A stretch of DNA of 64,000 bases from CAVYWD01 sp963772225 (GTDB taxonomy: Bacteria > Myxococcota > Myxococcia > Myxococcales > UBA5297), in contig CAVYWD010000006.1 in assembly GCA_963772225.1 (NCBI GenBank), forward strand, positions 1 through 64,000. Reading direction: 5' to 3'. Below are positions 26,257-34,639 of the stretch, one piece after another; the stretch's first letter is position 1; each line of letters starts with the position of its first letter. Under the pieces are notes generated by a model, which was not told where the DNA came from, did no database searches, and saw only the letters and a list, made by a program, of their open reading frames with translations. A program made the translations under genes and the position numbers.

Positions 26257-26673
26257 GGGCGCCTCATCCTCGCACAGGCGCGCGGCGCACGCGCGACGGG
26301 CGAGCGGAGGGCGCCGGCAGGCGAGCTTGGGCCGGTGCGGGTACCGGCAGCCGAAAGTTCGGTCTTGGAGCTTCGCGCCGCCCACGGCCACGTCGCCGTC
26401 GCCGACCAGACGACGCCCGCGCCCACGTCAACGTCGACCCGCATGCCCCACGCGGTTTCCCTCCAGGAGCGAGCTTGAGGCACCTGGCGCTAGCGCACGG
26501 CCGTCGCCTTAGGGAATCGCGCACGAATAGATGCTCCAAATCTCAACGTCCGAGGCGCAAAGGATGGCGAGGCGCGAGGAGGGCGCATGCCAGAGGGCAT
26601 GTCACCGACGAGCAACGACGCAAGCCGGGATGGATCGGACGTTGAGATGGAGCAGAAATTTCGGAGCGATGAC
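26257..26673. other. spacer upstream of the kinase, holds an inverted-repeat element
   Basis: About 415 bp with no supported gene. It contains an imperfect 20/22-bp inverted repeat (26532-26553 and 26635-26654). The kinase promoter should be in its left half but none was clear. Confidence 0.5.
26532..26654. repeat. 123-bp element bounded by 20/22-bp inverted repeats
   Basis: Left end TGCTCCA-AA-TCTCAACGTCCGA, right end the reverse complement without the AA. The 81-bp interior has no frame of note. The form recalls a small non-autonomous inverted-repeat element or paired operator; no second copy was noticed in the window. Confidence 0.6.
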
Positions 26674-27981
26674 TTAGGGCGCGAGCCAGCGGCGATCGAA
26701 CAGGGACCGCGGGTGGCGCGCGTTGCCGAACGGCCCGGGCCACGACTGCGCGATGGGCTCGTCGTCGCAGCCCCACTGGCCCCGGAATCGCGCCCAGGGC
26801 AGCAGGATGTGTCCGGGCTCGCCGGGGTTGCGGCGGTTGAGGCGGAGGGGCCGGCGCGGGCCGTCCCAGGCGTCGGCGAGCTCGCCCGTCGCCGTGAAGA
26901 GCTTGGCCCCGTCCCCGCCGTGGCTGTCGCGCGGACCCTGCCAGACGATGAAGGTGTCCGCGGGGTAGTCGTAGGGCGCGTGGCCGCCCGCCGCCAGGTA
27001 GGCGACCACGTGGTGGCGCAGGCCCGCGAAGTCGTCGAAGCGCAGCCCGTGCACCTCCGGCGCCGGCGAGGAGACCGCCCCGAAGTGCGACTCGCGGCGG
27101 GCGTCCTTGGCGCCGAAGGTCCGCACGTCGATGAACTCCAGGTCGTCGAGCGAGGCGTGGCGCTCGAACTGGGCCGCGTCCACGGCGCCGGTCCGCCGAT
27201 TCACGAAGACGCCCACGCTCTCCCGGTCGCCTTCGTGGTCGTCCACGTACGAGTGGAGGTTGTGGGCCCAGAAGAGCCCGAAGCTGACGAAGAGGTGGCT
27301 CGAGTTCGAGAGCGCGCCGCTCGCGGGGTGGGCGACGACCTCCAGGTCGACGCCGCCGGGGAGTGCCTCCATCGCGGCGGCGGTCGAGACCTGGGCCGAC
27401 GGGCCGCGGTCGTTGAGGCAGAGCCAGAAGTCGGGGCCGCGGCCCCAGGCCGGGTCGGACGCGAGCAGCGTTTCGCCGGAGGGTGAGCGCGCGCTCGCCT
27501 GGCCGATGGACGCTGCGCGCGGCGCGGGGTCGAGCAGCACCTCGGGCTCGCCCTCGCGGCGCAACACGAGCCTCGCGTGAGCGAGGAAGTGGTCGACGTT
27601 CCCGGGCCACGCGGACTCGGGCTCGCCCCCGTGGCCGCTGCCGCTCATGGCGAAGACCGGGCCGTAGGCGAGCGCGAGCGCGGCCTCCAAATCGTCGGGG
27701 AGCCCATCGCCGTCCGAGTCGCACAGCGGCGGGCCGGGCAGATTCGCCACGCACGCATCGGGCCCGCGCCCGCTCTCGAGGCACGAGGCGATGGCCTGGA
27801 CCTGCTCGCCGGAGGAGCAGCGGCCCGCGGCCGCCGCCGAGCCGATGGCGAGGGTCGAGAGGCCGAGCGGCCCCTCGAGCTCCGGCCAGGCGGGCGCCGC
27901 AGGAGGGCGCGGCAGCCCCTGCACTCCCAGGAGCGCGAAGAAGCCGGCGGCGGCGAAGAAGAGGGGGCGGGTACGCGACAT
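26674..27981 (-). CDS. secreted Vps62-like protein with calcium-binding loop
   Basis: 435 residues with a signal segment (PLFFAAAGFFALLGVQGLP). Near residue 88 is CDSDGDGLPDDLEAALALAY, an EF-hand/thrombospondin-type-3-like calcium loop often seen in exported myxobacterial proteins. The C-terminal two-thirds has HLFVSFGLFWAHNLHSYVDD followed by HEGDRESVGVFVN and, at the end, LLPWARFRGQWGCDD, the pattern of the Vps62/DUF946 family (hyEGDwE and RWG-like motifs). The family has no firm biochemical role. It ends near the kinase spacer and starts 40 bp from the M20 gene end. Family assignment is moderately sure, function unknown. Confidence 0.75.
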   Translation of the reverse strand: MSRTRPLFFAAAGFFALLGVQGLPRPPAAPAWPELEGPLGLSTLAIGSAAAAGRCSSGEQVQAIASCLESGRGPDACVANLPGPPLCDSDGDGLPDDLEAALALAYGPVFAMSGSGHGGEPESAWPGNVDHFLAHARLVLRREGEPEVLLDPAPRAASIGQASARSPSGETLLASDPAWGRGPDFWLCLNDRGPSAQVSTAAAMEALPGGVDLEVVAHPASGALSNSSHLFVSFGLFWAHNLHSYVDDHEGDRESVGVFVNRRTGAVDAAQFERHASLDDLEFIDVRTFGAKDARRESHFGAVSSPAPEVHGLRFDDFAGLRHHVVAYLAAGGHAPYDYPADTFIVWQGPRDSHGGDGAKLFTATGELADAWDGPRRPLRLNRRNPGEPGHILLPWARFRGQWGCDDEPIAQSWPGPFGNARHPRSLFDRRWLAP

Positions 27982-28021
27982 ACGGCGAGCTCATTACCTC
28001 GCGCCGCGCCCGACTATTCCT

Positions 28022-29563
28022 TTAGGCCCCTCGCGCCGCGAACGCGCTGGGGAAGCGCGCGAGGAAGGCGACGGCGTGCTGGAGCTCGCGCAGGTCCACG
28101 CACTCGCCGATCTTGTGCGTGTTCTGCTCGATGCCGGGGCCGATGCCGAACATCGCCGGGTGCTTGGCGTCTCCCGACTGGACCCAGCGCTTTCGGGGCG
28201 CGGCGGCGATGGCGGAGCCCGCGGCGGGCACCGGGTAGCCGACGCCGTCGGTCGAGAAGATCCAGCGGCCGACGCGCGGCTCGCGCCGCAGCCCGCCGCC
28301 CTCGCCCGCGCTGGCGAGGTTGGGGCTGACGGCGCGCCGGTAGGTCTCGACGGCCGCCTGGATCGCCGGGTGGTCCTCCGGCGTGACCCAGCCCGGGTAG
28401 ATGGCGGGGTTGTCGAGCCGGTACCCGCGCCACGTGGGCTCGGAGAACATCGGGACGGCGATGCAGACCCTGAGCCCGGCCGCTCGCGCCCGGCCGACCG
28501 CCTCCAGGGCCTCGACCTCGGCGAGCGCGCGTTCGGGCGACTCGCCCACCGTCAGCCGGCGGTCGAAGCGGACGGCGAAGCGCTCGGGCACCGCGCAGTC
28601 GCTGGGCGTGGTGAGGTGCGACCACGAGGCGGTGCGGCTGCCACGCCCGAGAAACGGGTGGTCGAGGAAGCCCTCGAGCCGCTCGTGCCGCTGCGCGGCT
28701 TCGGCCACGATGGCGGCGCCGTGCTCCAGCGGGTTCAGGCCTTCCCAGGGCATCGAGCCGTGGCAGGAGCGGCCGGTGACGGTCAGCTCGATCTGCATGC
28801 GCCCGCGCTGGCCGCGGTAGAGGCCCAGGGCGCCCTGCCGCGAGTCGCCGGTCCCCTCGGTGAGGATGACGACGTCCGGGACGAGCCCTGGGGCCGCCCC
28901 CGGCAGCACTTCTCGCGCGACGAACCGCGGGCCGCCGCCGTCGTTGTCCTCCTCCGAGACCGTGGCGTACGAGCGCACACGGGCGCCGGCGAGCGCGCCC
29001 TCGGGCGCGAGCTCGAGGAGGATTTTGGTGGCCACGACCTGCGCCACCACGCCGCCGAGCTGGTCGGCCGTGCCCCGGCCGAAGAGCAGGTGGTGCCACT
29101 CCTCGAGCGGCGGCAGGTAGCCGAGCTCGCGCTTGAGGAACGCGGCGTCGACCCGGCTCGGGTCGAGCAGGCCCTCGTAGGCGTCGATGCCCTCGCCGAT
29201 CTTCTCCTTCCACTGGGGCGCGAGCGCGCGCACCGTGTCCGCGTGGCCGTCGAGGTAGATGACCCGCTTCTCGGCGTCCGGCGTCGGGTCGGCCGGGTCC
29301 TCGACGGTCCAGACGAGGTTGCCGAAGTCGTCGAAGCCCACGTCCTCCGGGGCGCGCACGGCCTTGAGCTCGACGATGCGCCGGCGCAAGAGCTCGAGGC
29401 GCGGCTGCTCGTGGTTGGAGAGGCCGCACGACGGGTCGCCGCCCAGCTCGGCCGGCTGGTCCACGAAGTCGGCGGGGACGCGGACCACCTCTCGGAGGAG
29501 CTGCGCGGCGAGCGGCCGGTAGCGGGCGGCGAGCGCGGCGGCGCGGGCGTCGAGTTCGGACAT
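28022..29563 (-). CDS. M20-family metallohydrolase, YgeY-like
   Basis: 513 residues. M20 motifs: YLDGHADTV (first metal His and Asp), GRGTADQLGGVVAQ (bridging Asp), TVSEEDNDGGG (catalytic Glu pair), a dimerisation insert containing TGRSCHGSMPWEGLNPLEHG, and GPGIEQNTHKIGECVDLREL with the last metal His. Many M20 enzymes deacylate or deaminate N-acyl or carbamoyl amino acids. It lies 10 bp after the knotted carbamoyltransferase gene, the pairing seen for ygeW and ygeY in enterobacterial purine/selenium-related clusters. The substrate is unknown; a carbamoylated or aminoacyl product of the neighbours is plausible. Confidence 0.87.
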   Translation of the reverse strand: MSELDARAAALAARYRPLAAQLLREVVRVPADFVDQPAELGGDPSCGLSNHEQPRLELLRRRIVELKAVRAPEDVGFDDFGNLVWTVEDPADPTPDAEKRVIYLDGHADTVRALAPQWKEKIGEGIDAYEGLLDPSRVDAAFLKRELGYLPPLEEWHHLLFGRGTADQLGGVVAQVVATKILLELAPEGALAGARVRSYATVSEEDNDGGGPRFVAREVLPGAAPGLVPDVVILTEGTGDSRQGALGLYRGQRGRMQIELTVTGRSCHGSMPWEGLNPLEHGAAIVAEAAQRHERLEGFLDHPFLGRGSRTASWSHLTTPSDCAVPERFAVRFDRRLTVGESPERALAEVEALEAVGRARAAGLRVCIAVPMFSEPTWRGYRLDNPAIYPGWVTPEDHPAIQAAVETYRRAVSPNLASAGEGGGLRREPRVGRWIFSTDGVGYPVPAAGSAIAAAPRKRWVQSGDAKHPAMFGIGPGIEQNTHKIGECVDLRELQHAVAFLARFPSAFAARGA

Positions 29564-29573
29564 GGGACCTCCG

Positions 29574-30707
29574 TTATGAAAGGCCGAGCTGCGCCGACAG
29601 GTCGTCGACCTTGGCGACGGCGAGCATCGCCATGATGACGTAGACCTTCCAGTTCGCCTGGCGCGCGACGTCCGCCTTGAAGCGCTCCATGACGCCGGGC
29701 GAGACCTCGGCCCCGATGTCCGCGGGCAGGCAGTGGAGGTAGAGCGCCTGGTCGGTGAGGCCCATGCGCCGCTCGTCGCAGATCCAGCTTTTGAACCGGG
29801 CGTTCTGCTCGAGCATCCGCGCCTCCAGGGACTTCAGCTTCTCGGCATCGCGCGCCCGGTTGGCGCCCACCCGCTCGAGCATCAGGTCGTAGGGCCCCCA
29901 GCTCTTGGGGTAGACGGCACGGGCTCCGGCGAAGGCGTCGTCCATGTCGCTCGTCACGCGGAACGCGCCGCCGGACTGCTTCGCGCTCTGCCGAGCGGCC
30001 TCAAGGCAGCTCTCGGTCAGCCGATAGCCTTCGGGGTGGGCCAGGGTCACCTGGGCGCCGTAGCGGGTGAGCAGCAGGATGAGGCCCTGCGGCACCGAGA
30101 GCGGCTTGGCGTACGAGGGCGAGTAGGCCCAAGCGACGGCGATCTTCTTGCCGGCGATGCCGCCCTTGAAGCTCTCGCGAAGCCAGCTCAGGTCGGCCAG
30201 CGTCTGCGTCGGGTGATCGACATCGCACTGTAGATTGACCACCGGCACCCGGCGCGCGTCGCCGGTGGCGGCGAGGTGCTCGTCGATGCCGCGCTTGAGC
30301 TCGCGCATGAAGGCGTTGCCCTCGCCCAGGATGAGGTCGTGACGCACGCCCAAGGCGTGGGCGTTCATGCCGAGCATGGCGCCGGTCTCGGAGGGCGTCT
30401 CGCCGTGGGCGATCTGGGTGGAGGAGCCGTCGACGATGACCGGCTGCATCCCGAGCCGGGCCGCGGCGCCCGCCCAGGCGGATTTGGTGCGCGTGGAGTT
30501 GTCGAAGAAGAGCGCCCAGGCGAGCTCGTTCTTGCACAGCGGCTTCAGGCGGCCCTTGCGGTCCAGCTCGCGCAGCCGGGCGGCCACCGCGAGGAGCGCG
30601 TCGAGCTCGGCGGTCGTCCAGTCGGCGGTGGAGAGCAGGCTCTTGCCGAGCAGCCCACGGAGGATCTTCTTGTCGAGGCCCTTCTTCTTCGCGGAGGCGG
30701 CGGCCAT
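29574..30707 (-). CDS. ygeW: knotted carbamoyltransferase YgeW
   Basis: 377 residues; the ATG at 30707 follows GAGAGGAGCCC and is preferred over an upstream ATG at 30782. Carbamoyl-phosphate motif FFDNSTRTKSAW near residue 70, the long NLQCDVDHPTQTLADLSWL segment, KIAVAWAYSP, YPKSWGPYDLM and HCLPADIGAEVSPGVMERF, all expected of aspartate/ornithine carbamoyltransferase relatives. Length and the LQCDVDHPTQT context point to the YgeW group, whose substrate has not been settled. It sits between the M20 hydrolase and, beyond an inserted segment, carbamate kinase and two PLP enzymes, which supports catabolism yielding carbamoyl phosphate and then ATP. Confidence 0.9.
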   Translation of the reverse strand: MAAASAKKKGLDKKILRGLLGKSLLSTADWTTAELDALLAVAARLRELDRKGRLKPLCKNELAWALFFDNSTRTKSAWAGAAARLGMQPVIVDGSSTQIAHGETPSETGAMLGMNAHALGVRHDLILGEGNAFMRELKRGIDEHLAATGDARRVPVVNLQCDVDHPTQTLADLSWLRESFKGGIAGKKIAVAWAYSPSYAKPLSVPQGLILLLTRYGAQVTLAHPEGYRLTESCLEAARQSAKQSGGAFRVTSDMDDAFAGARAVYPKSWGPYDLMLERVGANRARDAEKLKSLEARMLEQNARFKSWICDERRMGLTDQALYLHCLPADIGAEVSPGVMERFKADVARQANWKVYVIMAMLAVAKVDDLSAQLGLS

Positions 30708-30914
30708 GGGCTCCTCTCTTCCCAGGTCTCGCCGCAAAGGGCGGCGGCGACTCTCGGGCGCGAGCTCGAGTGAAAATACCACGAGAGCCCCGGGTGCCCT
30801 TTAGGACCCGCTCATCAGATGGCCGAGCTGCCACGAATAGGGGGAAGGGCAAGAAGACGGCCATGAGGTCCCAGAGCCCGTTCCATGGCGCCCTGACGAG
30901 CGAAGATGCCTCTG

Positions 30915-31301
30915 TCACCAGTCGACAACGTTTGCCTTGAAGTAGTCAATGAAGCGATAGATGCGATTCGCGTATGCGGAGAAGATGCGCAGATTTAAGA
31001 ATACTGCGTCCGCATCGATGGCGACCGAGATGGCAGGATGCCCAGCTTCATTACGAGCTCGGCGGACCAGATCGAAAGTCCCTCTCAGGTCGCCGTGAAT
31101 TGATTCCGCAAGGTCGCCTGGTAGTTTCTTCTGGTTTGCCATGAACTCGAGGCGCTGTTGAAGCGCGAGGAACGCTCTGAAGATTGGGGCGGCGCTCGGG
31201 TTCTCCTTGATGTCGGCCTTAAGCTCTCCAACTTGGCCCCCCGGGTGTCCCTTGAGGTAATCAAGCACCAGTGACTTCACGAGTTGATGCGGCAAGGACA
31301 T
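30915..31301 (-). CDS. small HEPN-like protein
   Basis: 128 residues from ATG 31301, with GGGGAGG six bases upstream. Mostly helical. The segment FDLVRRARNEAGHPAISVAI has the R-x4-6-H spacing (RNEAGH) typical of HEPN RNases and DUF4145-like proteins, near the start of the C-terminal half. No nucleotidyltransferase partner is adjacent. GC content is below that of neighbours, suggesting recent arrival. HEPN domains occur in toxin-antitoxin and abortive-infection systems; here the role is only inferred and the domain match is by motif alone. Confidence 0.65.
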   Translation of the reverse strand: MSLPHQLVKSLVLDYLKGHPGGQVGELKADIKENPSAAPIFRAFLALQQRLEFMANQKKLPGDLAESIHGDLRGTFDLVRRARNEAGHPAISVAIDADAVFLNLRIFSAYANRIYRFIDYFKANVVDW

Positions 31302-31737
31302 GGGCGACCTCCCCGACTGCACGCGATGCTCAGAGGATTACAGCGAGCGAAAGCCTGTTCTGCGGTCTCAGGACCGCCGGCTTCTTCTATCCGGCGTCGC
31401 TTCTGCATCGATGCCGCACGAGTATCGGGCGGGTAGCCATGGACTGCAACGAGGCGCGCGGTTCTCCGCCTTCGCCGACGCGGGCCTCGTGGCGCTGGTC
31501 GAGGCGGCCGGGGCTTGACCCGCGCCGACCGCATCCGGCAAGTAGGCCGCTTGCCGCGATTCCGGCCGGCGCTCCTTGCGCTCCGGACCCCGGCGCTCTT
31601 CCCGGTGGTGCTCACCCGCGGCTTTCGCCGCCTGCTCTGAGCGGGGGCCCCAGGCGCTTGACACCGTCTTCCGCCGCATGCGACGTGCCCAAGAGCCGCA
31701 AGCCCATTCTCGAACGCACGTCGCCCTGGAGCCGCCC
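31302..31737. other. spacer, nothing recognised
   Basis: Divergent spacer between the HEPN-like gene and the DUF2059-like gene. No frame with codon bias or motifs was found. Confidence 0.5.
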
Positions 31738-32136
31738 ATGAGTCGATTCCACGCAGCCTTTCTCGCCGCATCTCTCGCGCTCAGCCTGCCCGCCTTGGGC
31801 GCGGAGCCCGCGCCGGCGCCCAAGCCGAGTGCCAAGGTCGAAGACATCCGCAGGCTCCTGGCGCTCAACGGCGCCGCAAAGCTGGGGCAGCAGATGCTCG
31901 AGCAGATCACGGCGAACCTCCGGCAGGTGGCGCCGAAGCTCGCGGCGGACTTCTCGACGGAGCCCCACAGGGAGGCGAAGGCAGAGGAGCTCGTCGACCA
32001 GCTCGTCGGCATCTACGACAAGCACTTCACCCATCAGGAGGTGAAGGACTTCATCGCCTTCTGCGAGACGCCGTCCGCGAGGAAGCTCGGCGCGTCCCTG
32101 CCTCCAGTCACCCAAGAATCGGCGGCCGCCGGGTAG
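31738..32136 (+). CDS. DUF2059-like periplasmic protein, shortened by a stop in the duplicated 3' part
   Basis: 132 residues from ATG 31738 (signal FHAAFLAASLALSLPALGAE). VEDIRRLLALNGAAKLGQQM, LVDQLVGIYDKHFTHQEVKD and FIAFCETPSARKL are the usual elements of DUF2059, ending normally about 30 residues after the last. The codon at 32134 is TAG; in the duplicate of this region at 40683-41396 the same codon is CAG and the frame continues with GGEALAQKIGAKLQDQAA. So this gene has probably lost its last residues through one C-to-T change. Function of the family is unknown. Confidence 0.78.
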   Translation: MSRFHAAFLAASLALSLPALGAEPAPAPKPSAKVEDIRRLLALNGAAKLGQQMLEQITANLRQVAPKLAADFSTEPHREAKAEELVDQLVGIYDKHFTHQEVKDFIAFCETPSARKLGASLPPVTQESAAAG

Positions 32137-32778
32137 GCAGGGGGGGAAGCGCTGGCGCAGAAGGTCGGGGCGAGGCTCCAGGACCAGGCCGCGAGCGGCT
32201 CGAAGTCGCTCACCGCGCCGGCGGGCCGAACAGCGCCTCCAGCGCTGTGGGCTCGGGGCGAATCGCCCTGGGCTCGCCGGCGACCTTCATGACTGCCGCG
32301 GGGTCCTTGAGCCCGTGGCCCGTGTTGAGCAGCACCGCCGTCCACGACGGCTGCAAGAGGCCCAGGCGCGAGGCTTCCTGGAGACCCGCGAGCGCCGCCG
32401 CGGCGGCCGGCTCGCCGAAGACGCCGCTGCCTCGGGCGAGCGCGGAAATGGCCTGGAGGATCTGCCCGTCGCTCACCTTCACCGCGAGTCCGCGCGAGGC
32501 GCCCAGCGCGCGCAGGGCGGCCTCGCCGTCGCGCGGGACGCTCACCGCGATGCTGTCGGCGGCGGTCTCTCCGGGCGCGGGGCGGAGAGGCTCGCCCGAG
32601 AGGAAGGCGTCGGCGATGGCCGCGCTCCCGGCTGCCTGGACCGCGAGCAGCCGCGGAGGGCTGTGGAGGAGCCCTATCCGCAAGAGCTCCTCGAACCCCT
32701 TCCAGACTCCGGAGAGGATGTTGCCGTCGCCCGTCGGGACCACGACGAGGTCCGGCGCCTCGAAGCCCAGCTGCTCCG
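32065..32778. repeat. 714-bp direct repeat, left copy
   Basis: Matches 40683-41396 over 714 bp without indels; comparing base by base shows 9 differences (about 98.7 percent identity). It covers the 3' end of the DUF2059-like gene and the 3' part of the threonine-synthase-like gene. The two copies flank a 7.9-kb segment. Confidence 0.93.
32210..32778 (-). pseudogene. 3' fragment of the threonine-synthase-like gene (duplicate)
   Basis: Encodes the last 189 residues or so of the PLP enzyme found whole at 40828-42072 (VVVPTGDGNILSGVWKGFEE to EALFGPPAR). Its 5' end is cut at 32778 and joined to a 45-bp piece of another gene. Residue changes against the whole copy are few. It has no PLP lysine and no own start, so it is a relic. 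Confidence 0.9.
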
Positions 32779-32821
32779 AATTGGTTGAAGACGGTCACCG
32801 CCTGGCCGCGGGTGCGCTTGA
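32777..32821. repeat. 45-bp piece of the downstream PLP-lyase gene at a recombination junction
   Basis: Identical to 43862-43906 (starting CGAATTGGTTGAAGACGGTC). It is fused directly to the threonine-synthase fragment, with a 2-base overlap at the joint. In the intact cluster these two sequences are 2465 bp apart, so the left copy carries a deletion. Confidence 0.9.
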
Positions 32822-33024
32822 AGCCCGAGCCGCAGGCGCGAGTCGCTCGCGTCACACGATTCGTTACGCCGCCGAAACATTGACTTGCGCAAATGAAGCC
32901 GCACGCCGCCGTTCCTTTCATGGAGTCGCGGTGTTGGCGCGCCCTTGCGGCTGGCACGGCGATTTCATGCGCGTACAATGGAGTCGTTGAAACTTCGCGA
33001 ATCGCTCGGAGTAAGGAGGCCATC

Positions 33025-33801
33025 GTGAAGAAGCTCGCTCGGAGGACTTTCATCGGAATGGTGGGTGCCGGCGCGGGGGCTGGCGCGCTCGCGCAGCTCG
33101 GGTGCATGCCGCGGGCCTCGAGCGCCGCGCCTGAGGCCGCGCGAGGGCCTCGCGCCGTCCCGTGGCCGTACCGGCCGCTCGAGCCGGACGCCACCGGCGA
33201 GCGCGCCTTCGCCAGCTACGGGAAGGGCCACTGCATGTACGGCTCCTTCGAGTCCATCGCCGGCCAGCTCGCCGAGCAGCTCGGCGGGGCCTATCAGGAC
33301 TTCCCCTTCGAGATGTTCGTGTATGGCGCTGGAGGCGTCGGCGGGTGGGCGACGCTGTGCGGCGCGCTCAACGGGTCGGCCGCGGCAATCCAGCTGCTCT
33401 CGCCGAAGCCGGAGCCCCTCATCGACGCCTTGTTCTCCTGGTACCAGAGGGAGGCGCTGCCGAGCTACGTGCCGAAGGCGGCGAAGTTCCCCAACGTGCA
33501 ATCGGTGGCGGGGTCGCCGCTCTGCCATCAGTCGCTGACGAAATGGTGCTCGGTCGCGGGGAAGCAGTCGTATTCCGCCGAGCGGAAAGAGCGCTGCGGC
33601 GTGCTCGCCGCCTCCGTCGCGCGGCAGGCCGTGGTGCTCCTCAATGAGCAGGTCGCCGGCAGGCCCCTCGACGCGGCGCTCGCGAAGCCGACGGCGAAGT
33701 GCATGTCCTGCCACGAAAAGGGCAGCTCCCTCGAAAACACGCGGGGGAAGATGGCCTGCGGCGACTGTCATTTCACGGTGACCAAGCACCCGGAGCTCTA
33801 G
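33025..33801 (+). CDS. Tat-exported split-Soret-type cytochrome c (C_GCAxxG_C_C domain plus two CXXCH)
   Basis: 258 residues from GTG 33025, preceded by AAGGAGGCCATC. Tat signal KKLARRTFIGMVGAGAGAGA ending in a possible lipobox (ALAQLGC). The body has GHCMYGSFESIAGQL and GGVGGWATLCGALNGSAAAI, the pattern of the C_GCAxxG_C_C redox family, and the C-terminus has two haem motifs, CMSCH and CGDCH. This combination is that of split-Soret cytochrome c, known from Desulfovibrio. The RR signal is unusual for a c-type cytochrome and suggests folding or another cofactor before export, or an anchored quinol or thiol oxidoreductase. Partner unknown; the YeiH transporter downstream hints at sulfur chemistry. 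Confidence 0.8.
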   Translation: MKKLARRTFIGMVGAGAGAGALAQLGCMPRASSAAPEAARGPRAVPWPYRPLEPDATGERAFASYGKGHCMYGSFESIAGQLAEQLGGAYQDFPFEMFVYGAGGVGGWATLCGALNGSAAAIQLLSPKPEPLIDALFSWYQREALPSYVPKAAKFPNVQSVAGSPLCHQSLTKWCSVAGKQSYSAERKERCGVLAASVARQAVVLLNEQVAGRPLDAALAKPTAKCMSCHEKGSSLENTRGKMACGDCHFTVTKHPEL

Positions 33802-33837
33802 AACCCCGAACGGCTTGAGAAAGCCCGCTGCCAGGAT

Positions 33838-33962
33838 AGTCCTTTCGGCGCGAAATCTTGCGCAGGATGGCAAAGACTTCAGGCTCCAGACCCCAGGCTC
33901 CAGGGAATGCAGTTCCTGAAAGCCTGGGGTCTGGAGCCGGTCTGGAGCCTAAGGCGTGGGAA
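33838..33962. repeat. palindromic intergenic repeat, copy 2
   Basis: Starts AGTCCTTTCGGCGCGAAATC. Inverted core AGGCTCCAGACCCCAGGC / GCCTGGGGTCTGGAGCC around TCCAGGGAATGCAGTTCCTG, followed by a partial second GGTCTGGAGCCT. It lies 36 bp after the cytochrome stop and could also act as a transcription end. Confidence 0.88.
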
Positions 33963-34133
33963 GCTCTCGTAACGCGCCCTCGTTTCGCGATCGAAACATC
34001 TGGCGGAGGCGCGCTCGCCACGGGCGCCGCAAGTTCTCTTGCCGCCGGCCTTCTTCCGGGCTCTCGTCCTTGGCACGAGGCTTTCATGGAAGAGCGGGAG
34101 CCGCCTCGGGAAGTCCGGGGGCGCGGAGGGCTC

Positions 34134-34421
34134 ATGCGCGAAGCCCAAACCCGCGGTCGCGAGAATCATCGCTCTGCCGTGAGCGCGGCGGGCGGAGCGC
34201 ATGAGCGCCCTTGCCCGCTTGGCTCAGGCTGCGAATCTTGCGCCCACTTCGTCGACGACCCGCATTCCCTCGAGAAGATGCTTTGCGGGATCGGCGCTCT
34301 CTCCAGCGCCTTCGGCTCCTGCCGTGGCAGCGCCGGGATCTGCCTCGTCGATCTCAGATTCCGCGACCCCTCGCCGGCCTGCGCCGAGTTTCGAGGCCGG
34401 CGGAATGGGCAAGAACGATGA
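34134..34421 (+). CDS. small Cys-rich protein, unknown
   Basis: 95 codons from ATG 34134, preceded by GGAGGGCTC. The C-terminal part is regular: CPLGSGCESCAHFVDDPHSL, LCGIGALSSAFGSCRGSAGI and CLVDLRFRDPSPACAEFRGR, with eight cysteines in spaced pairs, suggesting metal or cluster binding. No named family is recognised. It lies between the cytochrome and the YeiH transporter on the same strand. The N-terminal 30 residues are low quality and the start may be later. Probability of being a real gene is moderate. Confidence 0.5.
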   Translation: MREAQTRGRENHRSAVSAAGGAHERPCPLGSGCESCAHFVDDPHSLEKMLCGIGALSSAFGSCRGSAGICLVDLRFRDPSPACAEFRGRRNGQER

Positions 34422-34639
34422 GCCTTCTTTGCAGGCCGCCCTCGAAGAAAGGAAACTGAATAGACGATGCATTGGCGCACGGTCGCCCGACTCGAATAAG
34501 GAAGTCAGGGCGCGATCATCATTGTTGCCGCCGAATGGGTGAAGAGAGCCGCCGCTTCCTGGCGGACTCTTGAAGCTCCAATCGACGCTCAAATACGCCG
34601 CGGCCGGCAAGGCCCGGTCTCATCCGATGGAGGGATTCA

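Noticed and set aside
34558..34576. Sigma-54 promoter upstream of the YeiH gene (TGGCGGACTCTTGAAG)
   Set aside because: The distance between the GG and TTG elements is one base short and the TTGCW box is poor; not strong enough to list.
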